64,000 bases of DNA from Bombyx mori (lineage: Eukaryota; Arthropoda; Insecta; Lepidoptera; Bombycidae): positions 14,091,501 through 14,155,500 of the forward strand of contig NC_085121.1 in the NCBI RefSeq assembly GCF_030269925.1, read 5' to 3'. This document shows, one piece after another, positions 37,701 to 45,843 of this stretch (position 1 is its first letter; the number at the start of each line of letters is the position of its first letter). The notes under the pieces are model-generated. The model was given only the letters and a program-made list of their open reading frames with translations. It had not been told where the DNA came from and did not search any database. The position numbers were made by a program, and so were the translations under genes.

Positions 37701-40700
37701 GCCACATGCGGCCTGCAGCTCTGAACCACTGGCATAGGCACATAGTATTATACCAAGTATTTGAGAGCTTCATTGGTCTAGTGATGTACTTGTTACTACT
37801 TGCCTTGCGTATTCGTATGAGTGTATCCGATACCAATTCCATAGGTCAAATCCTATTTTAGAGCTGTTAAATTTGGGACCTTTAGAATATATTCCTAATT
37901 CCTATCTGTTGTGAATATCTGAATTTGTTGATTAGATACACCGAACAGAGCTAAGGAACTATGTCTTCAACCGTGTTTCGCCGTAATTTAGATTTTTGGT
38001 CATTTCAATTTCTCTATAGAAATAGCTATTAGATATTTGAATTAAGAGATTAAGGTAGTCTATAACAGTTGAGAACATAAATTCAACTTGAAAATAAATG
38101 ATAAATTCAACTTCTCAGTCAAAAGAATACGAACAATGAAACTATAGCTGCGATACAAAACAACAAGCAAATCTACATATTTATTGTGGCTTATCGTAGG
38201 ACTTTCAAATTATTTCTAGAAAACTGTTTCATGATTGACTTGTTATAGAGACTAAAAAAACTTGGGATTCATTTTGAAAATTGAACCCAAATATAAAATC
38301 CACAATATAAAAGAAGCTATTATGTTTTCTTCAATCTCCCAGATTGAACACTAGTTATAAAGCCTAGAATAAATGAATGAGTTATTTTGTTTCTCCTAAA
38401 ACCTTTTGTAGTTTACTTCAAAGAATTTTATTGCTTCACATCAGTATGAATGTTTTTAAAAACAATATTTTGATTCAGAACGAATACTTTATGTTACGTT
38501 AGATTGATGTTTTTATTTTTCCTACAATATTAAATAATTTTAATGTAGGAAACTACAGAAAAATGATCTTCTGCCCAGTGAGTGTTATTGCTAGACAGAC
38601 AAACTGTCCGAATATTTTTATTAAGTTTTTGTTTATTTATATGCAAGCCCATCTTAAAAATGTTGTCAGCACATGATTGATTATACTTATAGTTTGGCAA
38701 ATTCATTAAAGCATTTTATATGTAATAATGTCAAGCCCTCGATTTGTTTGTTCTTCCTCAGCATTAAGCCACCCAATGCTGAATATAGGTCGTTTTCGTG
38801 CATTTAAATTTCTTACGGCCTTGTAATGGGTGTACATAACCCAGTTTTCACTATGGCTCTAATGTAAATATTGGTCCATCTCATTTGTTGCCTCTTTAGA
38901 TTTTAATTTTATTACTAGATTCATAAATTTGTTTGTATAGCTAGCAGGTATAAATTAAATAGTAGACGATATGAAATAGTAGAAATAGTAGACCAAATAA
39001 TATAGTAGATAAATAAATAATTTAAACCTCTGTGTGAGATCTTATAGTGACAAAAAATTCACCGATTTCCTGTAAATTATACACATTCATTACAGTATTA
39101 GCATATCTTAATGTATTTACATTAAAACATCTATCTTAATTAAGAACACAATGAAGTTCTTACGCCAGACATAAGCTCTTACGGCATCCAAAATCTAGAG
39201 ACCACGAGACCCTTGTTCGAATTGAATACAAAAGCTAAAATCTCCCGCAATGCTGAGGGCGGCTCCGATGAACAAAATGGTCTATTAAGTTTATTTATTA
39301 TTATGCCAGCGGTTTTCTAAATTGAATTAACGAAATGTCTTTTACCTCGCTTTAAGGAGATAATTAAATTTTACAACGGCTCGGAGTGGAGAGAGAGGGT
39401 TGTTATAATTTTTGGTCTCGTGTTTTTTTTTCAGTTTTTTTTTTATTGCTTAGATGGACGGACAAGTTCACAGCCCACCTGGTGTTAAGTGGTTACTGGA
39501 GCCCATAGACATCTACAACGTAAATGCACCACCCACCTCGAGATATAAGTTCTAAGGTCGCAGTATAGTTACAACGGCTACCCCACCCCTTCGAACCGAA
39601 ACGCATTACTGCTTCACGGCGGAAATAGGCGGGGTGGTGGTACCTACCCGTGCGGACTCCCAAGAGGTCCTACCACCAGTGATTACGCAAATTATAATTT
39701 TGCGGGTTTGATTTTTATTACACGATGTTATTCCTTCACCGTGGAAGTCAATCGTGAACATTTGTTGAGTACGTATTTCATTAGAAAAATTGGTACTCGC
39801 CTGCGGGATTCGAACAGCGGTGCATCGCTACATACGAATGCACCGGACGTCTTATCCTTTAGGCCACGACGACTTCGTGTACTAATGTATTGAGCAGTAT
39901 GTGTTTTGTATTCCTAGTATATTGTATGTATTTGCGAAGTGAATTTCACGTTATCCGTTTAAGCTATTGGCGCTTAAAGTCCAAAATCCCATACTTCAAT
40001 TGCTGGGATTACTTTCTGTCACGAAAACGAATTGACGAGATTATATAATGGCTTATTTTGTCAGTGTCTATCAAAGGACCTTAAGGATGACGGAACCAGG
40101 CAGATAACGGTTAGCGAATTATCAACAGGTAGGGATACTGAATTGTATAGACATACTAATGCCGTTTAGCATCTTGGGTTATCAGATCGGTACGTTATTG
40201 GCGCTACCAGTCTTCTTTATTATAATGAAGGGGAGGAGAAAATCGCTATTTACTAAAAAAATCACTTAATTGACATCCTTAGCATAAATAACGCTAACTG
40301 GTGGTAGGACCTCTTGTGAGTCCGCACGGGTAGGTACCACCGCCCCGCTTATTTCTGCCGTGAAGCAGTAATGCGTTTCGGTTTGAAAGGTGGGGCAGCC
40401 GTTGTGACTATACTGAGACCTTATAACTTATATCTCAAGGTGTGTGGCGCATTTACGTTGTAGATGTCTATGGGCTCCAGTAACCACTTAACACCAGGTA
40501 GGCTATTAGCACGTCCACACATCTAAGCAATAAAAAAAAAAATAACAACTTAAAAAAAATTAGAAATTTACAATTTCAGCCTTTACCATTATAGCATATT
40601 TACACCGAAAAAAAAAACTAATCATATACCCAAATCGGTATATTATTTGTCATCGGTTTTCCATATATAAGAATTCGATACCAAAATGAACGAACAGCTA

Positions 40701-42813
40701 TGAAATAAAGATAAGCTGAATGCCCGCATGTATATGTAGTTACAGGAGTCTATAGATATCACAATATAAATGGCGATGTCCATTCTTGCAGGATTTTAAT
40801 AAGTCCCATAAAAAGCATTCCGGTTTGATGGAATAGCTGCTATGCAAGATAATTTCGACTTATACCAAATGTCTCAAAGTGGATTCAGTTCTAGTCCATG
40901 ATGCTCAAAGACTTCGGTGGCCAATGAATACTAGGAAGCTCTTCTCGCTATCTGCATCAATGAAAGAGGAGGATATCATTGTGCAAACGGACAACAAACT
41001 GTAGCTTTTAGAGTAGATATTCGTAACATAATCACATCGAAACACTAATTCATTTAGGCATTGTACTGCTGTCACGAACAAACAAATGAAGCAGAGGAGG
41101 ATATAATTAATTTGGTTATTAACGTTTACTTGCACTCAGCCCTTTGTATCAAAATCTGTTGTATCAAATCGCTTTGTCCTTTCGAGTCTCTTGTTCGCAA
41201 TTATTATCAGGTACGGTATGTTCCGAATTTTGCATTTAAAATTAAAATGTTTTTAAACGTAGTGTTATTTTATTAGGTGATTTAAAGTCGTAAAACATAG
41301 GGGGTACCCAGAGGGTAAAGGAACATGCGTAGTGTCAGAAAGTTTAATGCCTATGACGAATTTGCGTTATTTTATTTATTTATACTTTATTGCAGTTTTT
41401 TTTAAAAACCATAACATTTTGTTAGTAAGAATTACTTATAATCTATGTTAGTAATTTAAAAATCTAACACATAACTATCAGACATACATTATATTATATC
41501 ATTACTTTTTTTTTCATTCCAAGTGCCTGCTGCAAATGCTATTAATCATAATGTTATAATAATAATTATAATGTTTCCTATAAAATTGGTGAGATATGTC
41601 AACTGTGACACAATCAAAGTAAAATTGAGCACGTGAAGTAAAATTAGGAAAGCCTTTAAGCAGTAGTGGTATGGACAGCAAAACTCTAACGATTAGTCAG
41701 TGCAAAAAAAATTTCGTTTTGTTTAAAACAAAAACTTTTTACCAAATGTTAAGTCCAATCGAACTTGGCACCTCCTGATAAAACAATCCCTGGACAATTC
41801 CGGAGTCAGACCCAAAGTAAACGAATTGAAAAATCGATATCTCGCGAAACTTATCTCACCTGTGTCTCGAGAGAGACCATTTAGGGTCTGTAGATAGTTC
41901 ATAGCTAATACAAAATACGATACTTCCTAAAGAGACTTGTAATTTTGCAAGCCTTATTGTTTGAGCTGTATCTACAAGTGTATGGTGACATTAACATTAT
42001 GAGGTCTATACTTTAGGTCTCAGTGACTATCTATACTAATATTATAAAGAAGAAAGATTTGATTGTTTGTTTGTGTGGCGGTAGCCATCACAGAACACAA
42101 GATATTTAACAGACGCCTGAATCTCGCTTACGACATTTTCAAGATAAGCTTGCATATATACAAGTTCCGAACAACAACATTTGGACCGTCGGTCTACCGA
42201 GCAAATATCATCCGCTCGGTGGAAGATTTTCCCTTTGTCGTATTCCTTCATTTGTATTGAATTGGCTCCCAAACTACTGAACCGATTTAAAAAATTCTTT
42301 CACTGTTGGCAAGCTACACTATCCCCGGGTGACATAGGCTATATATATATATATTGGGTTTTCAAAAAAATAGGGATCCTTACTGAAACACCAATAATGT
42401 AACCCAATGTGTAAAAAAATTACCTACAACTCCTACAAGTCTTTACTTCACGTGCGCTACTACCCAAGCGAAGCCGGAGCGGGCCGCTAGTATAATATAA
42501 AGTGAGCTTATCTACTCTTTAATTCAATTTAATCTGCTCTCGAACGTTCCTTATGTGGCTATTGAAGCTTTCAAAATAGTAAGTTTAACATTGTTGAATA
42601 ATTTTATTTTTCTTCAACAGACGTGGTAGATGCACCAGATACCATTCAGTTGGTTCTACCCGTGGGGCTTCACAGCTATGCGCAAGATCAGCACTTCCTC
42701 TGGCCATCTCCCTGCGACCTTCGGGGCTGCCCATTCCCACACCAGCTGCGCAGGACACAACGGAAACAGTCCTGATGGATCCACCGCTCGGTGAATTCAA
42801 TATGAGATATTAG
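13663..42813 (+). CDS. 5-HT2: 5-HT2-type serotonin receptor (GPCR), seven 3' exons, partial
   Basis: Predicted plasma-membrane receptor for serotonin; 5-HT2 receptors of the family signal mainly through Gq. I joined seven exons: 13663-13784, 20061-20259, 33046-33171, 34143-34340, 36856-37025, 37407-37533 and 42621-42813. All have AG/GT borders and phases that match exactly, giving 378 residues from the residue before TM3-end YLGIRNP to the stop TAG at 42811. Visible landmarks are TM4 ([14 protein letters not shown]), an ECL2 cysteine (PDLCVIN), TM5 with G5.42, S5.43, A5.46 and P5.50 as in 5-HT2 receptors, TM6 [11 protein letters not shown]7 NPIIY and a cysteine pair KCHC after TM7, a possible palmitoylation site. 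The TM6 block [10 protein letters not shown] also points to 5-HT2 rather than octopamine or dopamine receptors. TM1-TM3 and the start codon are not in view. The 5-HT2 class is fairly certain; which insect paralogue (2A or 2B) is not. Confidence 0.9.
13905..14279 (+). mobile_element. LINE 3' end fragment (family B)
   Basis: Encodes a degenerate LINE C-terminus ([20 protein letters not shown], then [17 protein letters not shown]) followed by a short 3' UTR (GCCCATGGGCGACGGTAACC, GGTGGGCCGTATGCTCGTC) and AATAAAAAAAAAA. Other 3' tails of this family occur in reverse at 23028, 36208, 46850, 49140 and 60585. I cannot assign the clade. Confidence 0.75.
14326..14703 (+). mobile_element. Non-autonomous Helitron, second family
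   Basis: Starts TCTATACTAATATATAAATA and ends GCGGCCGAGTACGGCTAG before T. The 5' segment (TACAGTGGTTTTTA...CATGCATCCGATTGACTTG) is repeated inside at about 14497-14600, an internal tandem duplication. No coding capacity. Confidence 0.7.
14753..15745 (-). pseudogene. RTE-clade LINE, reverse-transcriptase 3' half
   Basis: A reverse-strand open frame of more than 320 codons, still uninterrupted: [18 protein letters not shown] (RT motif B), [13 protein letters not shown] (catalytic YADD), then the RTE thumb/C-terminal modules ([39 protein letters not shown]). It is 5' truncated inside RT at about 15745, with no endonuclease or upstream RT. The 3' end is a GAA-type microsatellite (TTCTTCTTCTTCTTC on the + strand at 14729-14743), as usual for RTE. 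Non-autonomous and probably dead. It belongs to a different RTE family from the short fragments at 1475, 5315 and 31685. Confidence 0.85.
16725..16900 (+). repeat. Decayed Bm1-like fragment
   Basis: Bm1-like words in order: GACCTATTTCTGCTGCGAAG, TCACGTCTCAAGATGGCTGG. Similar to the old subfamily at 4803-5149; weak. Confidence 0.45.
17229..17475 (-). repeat. Bm1 SINE body
   Basis: Near-consensus reverse-strand copy from the T run and GCTTAGATGGTTGGACG to GGTCCTACCACCAATTA. Confidence 0.9.
18145..18250 (+). mobile_element. Helitron 3' fragment
   Basis: Only the last ~105 bp of the first Helitron family: GATCGGACGGATTCG, TTTATCGATTGAGGCACTAC, ending GCCGGGTCAGCTAG before T. Confidence 0.75.
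20061..20259 (+). CDS. 5-HT2: Receptor exon: ECL2 and TM5
   Basis: The acceptor is attaattccgacag and the donor is GTATGA at 20260. Two bases complete the Gly codon. The exon then encodes a loop with an N-glycosylation sequon (NKT) and the ECL2 cysteine, followed by TM5 ([20 protein letters not shown]) and the start of ICL3. It ends in phase 2 (AG of an Arg codon). A Bm1 SINE begins only about 40 bp into the following intron. Confidence 0.92.
20298..20502 (-). repeat. Bm1 SINE, truncated, just inside intron
   Basis: Reverse-strand Bm1 from GTGCTTAGTTGGGTGGACG to GATAGGGTGGTGGTAAG, lacking the final CCTACC part, and followed by (AAGT)n at 20500-20516. It begins 39 bp after the TM5 exon donor. 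Confidence 0.9.
21105..21400 (-). repeat. Unclassified dispersed repeat B, copy 1
   Basis: Reverse complement of 45038-45300: shared words TTTTATCGCGGGC, TGTAGCTCGCGTTCAACACA, GCATGCGCA, CTGCCCATCTCTCTCTC, GGGGACAGTTAA and ATATAGCGTGGTC. The + orientation of copy 2 ends in an A run, so I treat the reverse strand as its sense here. No coding region. Confidence 0.6.
21912..22104 (-). repeat. Bm1 SINE body, truncated
   Basis: Reverse-strand Bm1 from TTATTGCTTACATGGGTGGA to CACGGTAGAAATAGGTAGG. It abuts a different SINE at 22105. Confidence 0.85.
22105..22330 (+). repeat. Second tRNA-derived SINE family
   Basis: A box B-like GAGTTCGATTCCCG with GGCAAACATTCC, then TTGTCTGGGTGTTTAAAA, GTATATCAATCTC and CAGGGAATTCTAATTTG. 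The same order occurs at 33630-33880. This layout matches a SINE type widespread in Lepidoptera and is distinct from Bm1. Confidence 0.6.
22845..22890 (+). repeat. Short repeat shared with 43370-43410
   Basis: CTCTCTGGATCATTAACTTG AAGTCGATTTGTAGATT is nearly repeated at 43370-43404. Family unknown. Confidence 0.45.
23028..23135 (-). mobile_element. LINE family B 3' tail
   Basis: Reverse strand: 3' UTR words GCCCATGGACTTCAAGC, GGTGAGTGGTTACCGTC, and the T-rich end TTTTTTATTGCC at the left. About 30 bp of the usual tail is missing after GACGAGCAT. Confidence 0.7.
23528..23792 (-). repeat. Bm1 SINE body
   Basis: Complete body in reverse with a T-rich end. It contains a small internal duplication, CCCTTCAAATCGAAACCG then CCCTTCAATTC. 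Confidence 0.9.
23916..24128 (+). repeat. Unclassified dispersed repeat A, copy 2
   Basis: Left 17-mer GAAACGAAGTTCCTTAT (one change from copy 1), CGTCCGTAACGTAAG, AATAACATATTTTTTATC and the hairpin GGTGTCCCACGACACC followed by ACACATC. The right inverted 17-mer is largely lost, so it is an internally deleted copy. Confidence 0.6.
25828..26095 (-). repeat. Bm1 SINE body with duplicated edge
   Basis: Near-consensus reverse-strand copy; the terminal AGAGGTCCTACCACCAGTAA occurs twice in tandem (26051-26072 and 26074-26095). Confidence 0.9.
27029..27338 (+). mobile_element. Jockey-clade LINE 3' UTR fragment with TSD
   Basis: Matches the 3' UTR of the older Jockey subfamily (TTTCTCGCCGGATCTTCTCA, TTTGAGCCCCGTGAGC, GGCTATCAGCATAGGTAGG) with an A tail. 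It is flanked by GATAGACA at 27021-27028 and 27339-27346. Only about 30 bp of coding end remains. Confidence 0.8.
27370..27660 (-). pseudogene. Mariner-like transposase, C-terminal relic
   Basis: The reverse strand keeps the order [35 protein letters not shown], matching the mariner block around PYSPDLAPSDYHLF with the last catalytic Asp altered (D to D in APLD is kept, flanks diverged). Roughly 80 codons are open; the N-terminal two thirds are absent. A dead fragment. Confidence 0.7.
27950..28340 (+). mobile_element. Jockey-clade LINE 3' fragment
   Basis: Codes [20 protein letters not shown] and [17 protein letters not shown], then the older-subfamily 3' UTR ending CTATCAGCATAGATAGGAAC plus A. 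No clear TSD. Confidence 0.75.
28772..28978 (-). mobile_element. Helitron, 3' truncated, reverse
   Basis: Reverse strand starts TCTATATAATAATATATAAA then TGAATTGCTGTTCGTTGG; the last ~70 bp with GCCGGGTCAGCTAG are missing. Confidence 0.7.
30405..30843 (+). repeat. Bm1 SINE, full length with tRNA-like head
   Basis: Head CGTTGTCGCGGCCAAGAGG with degraded box B (GTTCATATCCC), linker TACCAATTTTTCTAATGAAA, body and AATAAATAAAAAA tail: about 440 bp, the reference full copy in the window. Confidence 0.92.
31505..31684 (+). repeat. Old Bm1-like SINE, split by RTE
   Basis: TACTGATGATACGGAGCC, CTGCCTATTTATGCCGCGAAG, AATGCGTTTCGGG, GATGTATATGG in Bm1 order. It continues at 32066-32125 (GGGCTCTAGCAATCTCC, GTGACCTCGTCCATCCA). 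Confidence 0.65.
31685..32065 (+). mobile_element. RTE-clade LINE 3' fragment in an old SINE
   Basis: An open frame of about 110 codons from about 31686 encodes the RTE C-terminal tail: [64 protein letters not shown]-type tail follows. 5' truncated; no RT core. Least damaged of the four copies of this module here. Confidence 0.85.
32066..32125 (+). repeat. Old Bm1-like SINE, 3' remainder
   Basis: GGGCTCTAGCAATCTCCTAA, CGTGTGTGCCGTGACC, CCATTTAAACAAATAG complete the SINE interrupted at 31684. Confidence 0.6.
33046..33171 (+). CDS. 5-HT2: Receptor exon: ICL3 segment 1
   Basis: The acceptor is tttctttgtttaaag and the donor is GTAAGG at 33172. The 126 nt are open in the phase dictated by both neighbours, starting [17 protein letters not shown] and rich in Arg, Ser and Pro, as expected for a long intracellular loop 3. 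The exon is phase 2 at both ends and a multiple of three, so skipping it would keep the frame. It carries no recognisable domain; the call rests on splice sites and frame. Confidence 0.8.
33172..34142 (+). other. Receptor intron between ICL3 exons
   Basis: About 1-kb intron holding a tRNA-derived SINE at 33630-33880; the rest is AT-rich with nothing recognised. Confidence 0.7.
33630..33880 (+). repeat. Second tRNA-derived SINE family, copy 2
   Basis: tRNA-like head GGTGGTCCTGTAGTTAGAGC, box B-like GATTCGGATCCC, GGGCAAGCATTCGTGTAATG, TTTTTTGGGTGTCTGTTATC, CATAACACAGGGTATTCTAA. Same order as 22105-22330, and it retains more of the head. Confidence 0.65.
34143..34340 (+). CDS. 5-HT2: Receptor exon: ICL3 segment 2
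   Basis: The acceptor is tattttcgtaaccag and the donor is CTAAG/GTAAGA. The 198 nt (66 codons) are open in the required phase, beginning [15 protein letters not shown] and ending LATPNALTL, and are basic and Ser/Thr-rich ([17 protein letters not shown]). Both ends are phase 2, so it is a symmetric cassette like the previous exon. It has no homology-based support, only splice signals, frame and composition. Confidence 0.75.
34341..36855 (+). other. Receptor intron before TM6 exon
   Basis: 2.5-kb intron. Apart from a LINE family B tail at 36208-36322 I recognise no repeat or gene. Confidence 0.7.
36208..36322 (-). mobile_element. LINE family B 3' tail
   Basis: Reverse strand, near-consensus: TTTTTTATTGCCTTTGTAGG, GGCCCACCTGATGGTGAG, GTCGCCCATGGACTTCAGC, CCGCTGCCTAC. 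Confidence 0.85.
36856..37025 (+). CDS. 5-HT2: Receptor exon: end of ICL3 and TM6
   Basis: The acceptor is cgttttacctacag and the donor is GTAAGT at 37026. The exon encodes the basic membrane-proximal end of ICL3 ([16 protein letters not shown]), the G-protein-coupling segment [12 protein letters not shown]6 with the CWxP switch ([12 protein letters not shown]) and ECL3 cysteines (CPACIVP). It ends with the first base of a Glu codon. Confidence 0.95.
37407..37533 (+). CDS. 5-HT2: Receptor exon: TM7 and helix 8
   Basis: The acceptor is aatttgttcccag and the donor is GTAAGC. The exon encodes [19 protein letters not shown], the NPIIY motif, and the amphipathic helix [15 protein letters not shown] with a C-H-C pair suited to palmitoylation. 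It ends in phase 2. Reading through the donor would give a stop immediately (AGG TAA). Confidence 0.95.
39435..39872 (-). repeat. Bm1 SINE, full length with tRNA-like head
   Basis: Reverse-strand full copy: T run, body, linker, and head with intact box B (GGATTCGAAC on + strand near 39807) ending GGCCACGACGAC. TCGTGT occurs on both sides (39417-39422 and 39873-39878), a possible short TSD. Confidence 0.92.
40296..40540 (+). repeat. Bm1 SINE body with A tail
   Basis: From AACTGGTGGTAGGACCTC to CTAAGCAATAAAAAAAAAA, head truncated. Confidence 0.9.
42030..42490 (+). mobile_element. Non-autonomous Helitron, complete, third family
   Basis: Starts TCTATACTAATATTATAAAG after A and ends GCCGGAGCGGGCCGCTAG before T, the classic lepidopteran Helitron ends. 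461 bp with AT microsatellite and no coding capacity. It lies 130 bp before the receptor's last exon. Confidence 0.85.
42621..42813 (+). CDS. 5-HT2: Receptor exon: C-terminal tail and stop
   Basis: The acceptor is preceded by a long pyrimidine tract (attttatttttcttcaacag). In the phase set by the TM7 exon it reads 64 codons: [19 protein letters not shown] and onward to GEFNMRY, then TAG at 42811-42813. The tail is Ser/Thr/Pro-rich with no obvious PDZ ligand. A Helitron ends only 130 bp upstream of this exon. Confidence 0.85.
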
Positions 42814-43884
42814 TACCGGAATGACAAGCTACGTTCATCTTTGCATGTATTTTCCTCCAAAGATACAAGTAATGTGATTGTTTTGTGCCAAATTTATATT
42901 CAAATTTTACTCACTATAAGATTCGTCGGCTTAGCGACTCATTCGAGAATCATCCGGAAAAAAGATTGTTTTAAGTGAACGATGAACTTTCTAGAAGATT
43001 ATCTCACAATTATAAGTAGATGGAAACTTTGCGATCGTTATGAATAGGTTTCTCTTGTCGCGTGCCATGGATTGACGCTCCCTTAGCGGCAACTGTAGAA
43101 GTACTTTAAACTTATAAGCATTTCTGTTTTTAGTACTTTAAACTTTTATCAGTATTAGTAAGTTATAATAGATAATTAATTAAGTAGTAGTATATAGAGT
43201 GTTTAAAATAAGTTACTTGCCCAAATATAGGTACTAGTTATTCATGTTTTATGCAATACTAAATGTTCGTCTTGGTTTCACCCGCGGTTTTATTCCGAAT
43301 TACTAAAAAGAAGTTGCGTTTTCCTGGGATAAATAGTTGCGTGCTTATACTCTGAGCTTGTGATACTCTTTGGATTATTAACTTGCAGTCGATTTATAGA
43401 TTCTAAATAATAAAGTGTAAATAATGCGAGAGCGCAGCGCAAACGATACAGAGACATGACGAGCCCAGCGTTAATTTTTCGGAAAAAATTATATTTTTCA
43501 ACTAACTCTCCTTTGTATTACAAAATAATTATAATATATATAAAATAATAATTCAATTCAATTCATAAAATTATACAATTTTTCATTAATATCTCTTTAT
43601 GACGTTATCACGTAAAACTATCGTTCGTAAATTGATTTTACGGACAACCAATTTTTTATTATAGCATATATCACATTTTATCAAAATCCCTTTAAATATT
43701 TCGGCGTGATTGTGTAGCAAACATCCAAATAGATAAACTTACATATTAATAATGTGTTAGCATACGGAATTAACAGTAACACGAAACAATATCGTCTTCG
43801 GCCTCATGCTCCAATGTCGGTGACGCTGTGGTGTGGTCCACTGTGGTATCCAGGTACCAGCTGAACCGTACTCATTTTTTTGGC
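42814..43884. other. Intergenic or receptor 3' UTR, AT-rich
   Basis: No second gene seen. The receptor 3' UTR probably occupies its beginning. A short repeat shared with 22845-22890 lies at 43370-43410. Confidence 0.45.
43409..43414 (+). promoter_or_regulatory. Candidate poly(A) signal AATAAA for the receptor
   Basis: A canonical AATAAA lies about 600 bp after the receptor stop in otherwise AT-rich DNA. Such hexamers occur by chance in this composition, and it lies in a short repeat shared with 22845-22890, so support is weak. Confidence 0.25.
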
Positions 43885-44095
43885 TACCTTACCGTTAGCA
43901 TACCGGGCTATTCTGGCCTTACTATGACTGGTGGGTAAGTGAGGCTCAGCCCGAACGTGTCTTAGCAAGAGCAGTGCTCCGCTGAATCTACCATCAGATC
44001 AGAATCGCGACCCACTGATAAGATCCCGCGAGAAATTCAATGGATTGTCGTGCCCATTTAGATCAATAGCACGAGTAGACGAGCGAGTTCAGAAC
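43885..44095 (-). mobile_element. Jockey-type LINE 3' UTR fragment
   Basis: Reverse strand with TTAGCAAGAGCAGTGCTCC, GAATCTACCATCAGATCAG, CGCGACCCACTGATAAG: a diverged relative of the adjacent 44105-44355 copy. Confidence 0.6.
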
Positions 44096-44104
44096 TAACT
44101 TTTT

Positions 44105-44355
44105 TTTCCTCCCTATGCTGATAGCCTTGAGAGGCTATTTCAGCTGCATCCTAACGTGTAGGTGAACTCACGGGGCTCAAACCGGAGTGTTGCTAACACT
44201 GGCCCTAGCAAGAGCAGTGCTTCGCAGAATCTACCACCGGATCGGAAACGCGACCCATTGAGAAGATCCAGCGAGAAACTCAGTGGGCTGTGTCTATGGG
44301 TTAATTCGCTTGTCGAGCCCTTCGTTGCAAGCGATGGGTTCGACGAGGATGGTGA
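44105..44355 (-). mobile_element. Jockey-clade LINE 3' UTR fragment (older subfamily)
   Basis: Reverse strand, close to 6310-6560 and 27029-27338: TTTTTCCTCCCTATGCTG, CACGGGGCTCAAACCGGAG, CTACCACCGGATCGGAAACG. Inserted next to another 3' UTR copy. Confidence 0.75.
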
Positions 44356-44512
44356 TCAAGAACTATCTAAGCTACAATGATTACTTCACATATGAAGTCT
44401 AATCTTTAAAAAAACATGTGTATGTCCAACAAACTCTTAGCTTATGGCCTACTTCAATCTACACGTACATGAACCTTTATTGTAAATGCTATGAATACAA
44501 TAAATAAGAAAT

Positions 44513-44633
44513 ACACGTATAGTTACAACGGCCGCCTCACTCTTCAAACCGAAACGCATTACTGCTTCACGGCAGAAATAGGCCGGGTGGTGGTACTTAC
44601 CTGCGCGGACTCACAAGACGTCCTATTACCGAT
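44513..44633 (-). repeat. Bm1 fragment
   Basis: Reverse-strand Bm1 second half only: GTATAGTTACAACGGCCGC to CACAAGACGTCCTATTACC. Confidence 0.85.
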
Positions 44634-45037
44634 AAAACTATTTGTTGTAAAAATAAATGTCTCGCACTTTGGGGTAATTACGCTTATCTCATTGACGAAC
44701 CGCTCTATGACCTAATGTTTCTTGTGACAATTGTTTGGCGACATAACATAAAATATAGTCTTTTTTTATATATCTATTATATTGGTAACGCTGTTTTATT
44801 TCCGTTCACGTACCTACATAGCCCGCACGAAAAGAATGTGATTTTGTATGACATTCAAAAAAATAAAATTTTAGTGACTCCAGTGGCTTCTAAATGATTC
44901 CAGCTCGTAATGTGTTTTTTTTAAAAAAAACGTGTGGGACTCGGGAACTGCCGTGGTAAAACTATTGCATAGCATTTTTTATCAACTTATGCAATTATAC
45001 TAAGACAATGATAATTTAATATTAAAACAATAATAAA

Positions 45038-45300
45038 ACAAGACCACGCTATATTAAACATTAATAAAAGCAAAACCTTAACTGTCCCCTTCACACTCAT
45101 AAGCTACGCGCGAGAGAGAGAGATGGGCAGATTTTCAGGGTGCGCATGCAGTGTGACGTCACGCCACGCGCTTCTTGTGTTGAACGCGAGCTACATGGCA
45201 GGTGGAGTGAGGGGTGTAAGGTTTTTTTCGTTACGGAATTTCATGATTCGGTCGCCGCGCTCAAGGCCCGCGATAAAAGTTATGCAATAGCTTAAAAAAA
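45038..45300 (+). repeat. Unclassified dispersed repeat B, copy 2
   Basis: Reverse complement of 21105-21400. It ends TTATGCAATAGCTTAAAAAA, an A run that suggests a retrotransposed sequence. It contains a CpG-containing core (GCATGCAGTGTGACGTCACG) with a CRE-like TGACGTCA. Confidence 0.6.
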
Positions 45301-45843
45301 AAGGTCTAGAAAGAAAAACATATTCAACGGAGATGCATCAAGGTTGGTAAATACGGGGATAAAGTGTTGCCAGATTCTCCTCTTCGTGCCAATATTTCGT
45401 TTACGTGATTTACCTCAGAATGTTAGGATTTACGTAGCGTACCCACTGAATTTATTATGACGTGAAATTTGAAGTTACGCGAATATGTACGTACATTTTC
45501 CCGTTTGTTTTGTTTTGTTATTGTAAAATTATCAAACGTGTAATTAGGAAATTTTGTGACCTTTATTGAAAATCAGGCAGGTTGTGAAACGGAACAGCGG
45601 CCGAAGCGTTCGTGGTCGCATCAGTAAGACTCGCGATGAATTCGCATAGACCGTTGTGATTGTTCCAGATCTCGATTTTTTTGTTCCTTTATTGATGCGC
45701 AAAACAAATCACAACTATAGAAATTATAAGTTTAAATATTTAATATAACAATCTGGATTGCAATTCAGAACACGTGCATACAGAAAAATTATAACTGAAC
45801 AAATGCCTAAATACCTTGTTGTATATATATACTTATACTTTGT

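Larger units (their letters stand above)
37534..42620 (+). other. Receptor intron before C-tail exon
   Basis: 5.1-kb intron with two Bm1 copies and a Helitron. 37534-39434 and 40541-42029 contain nothing I recognise beyond a decayed Bm1-like trace at about 40735-40925. Confidence 0.7.
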
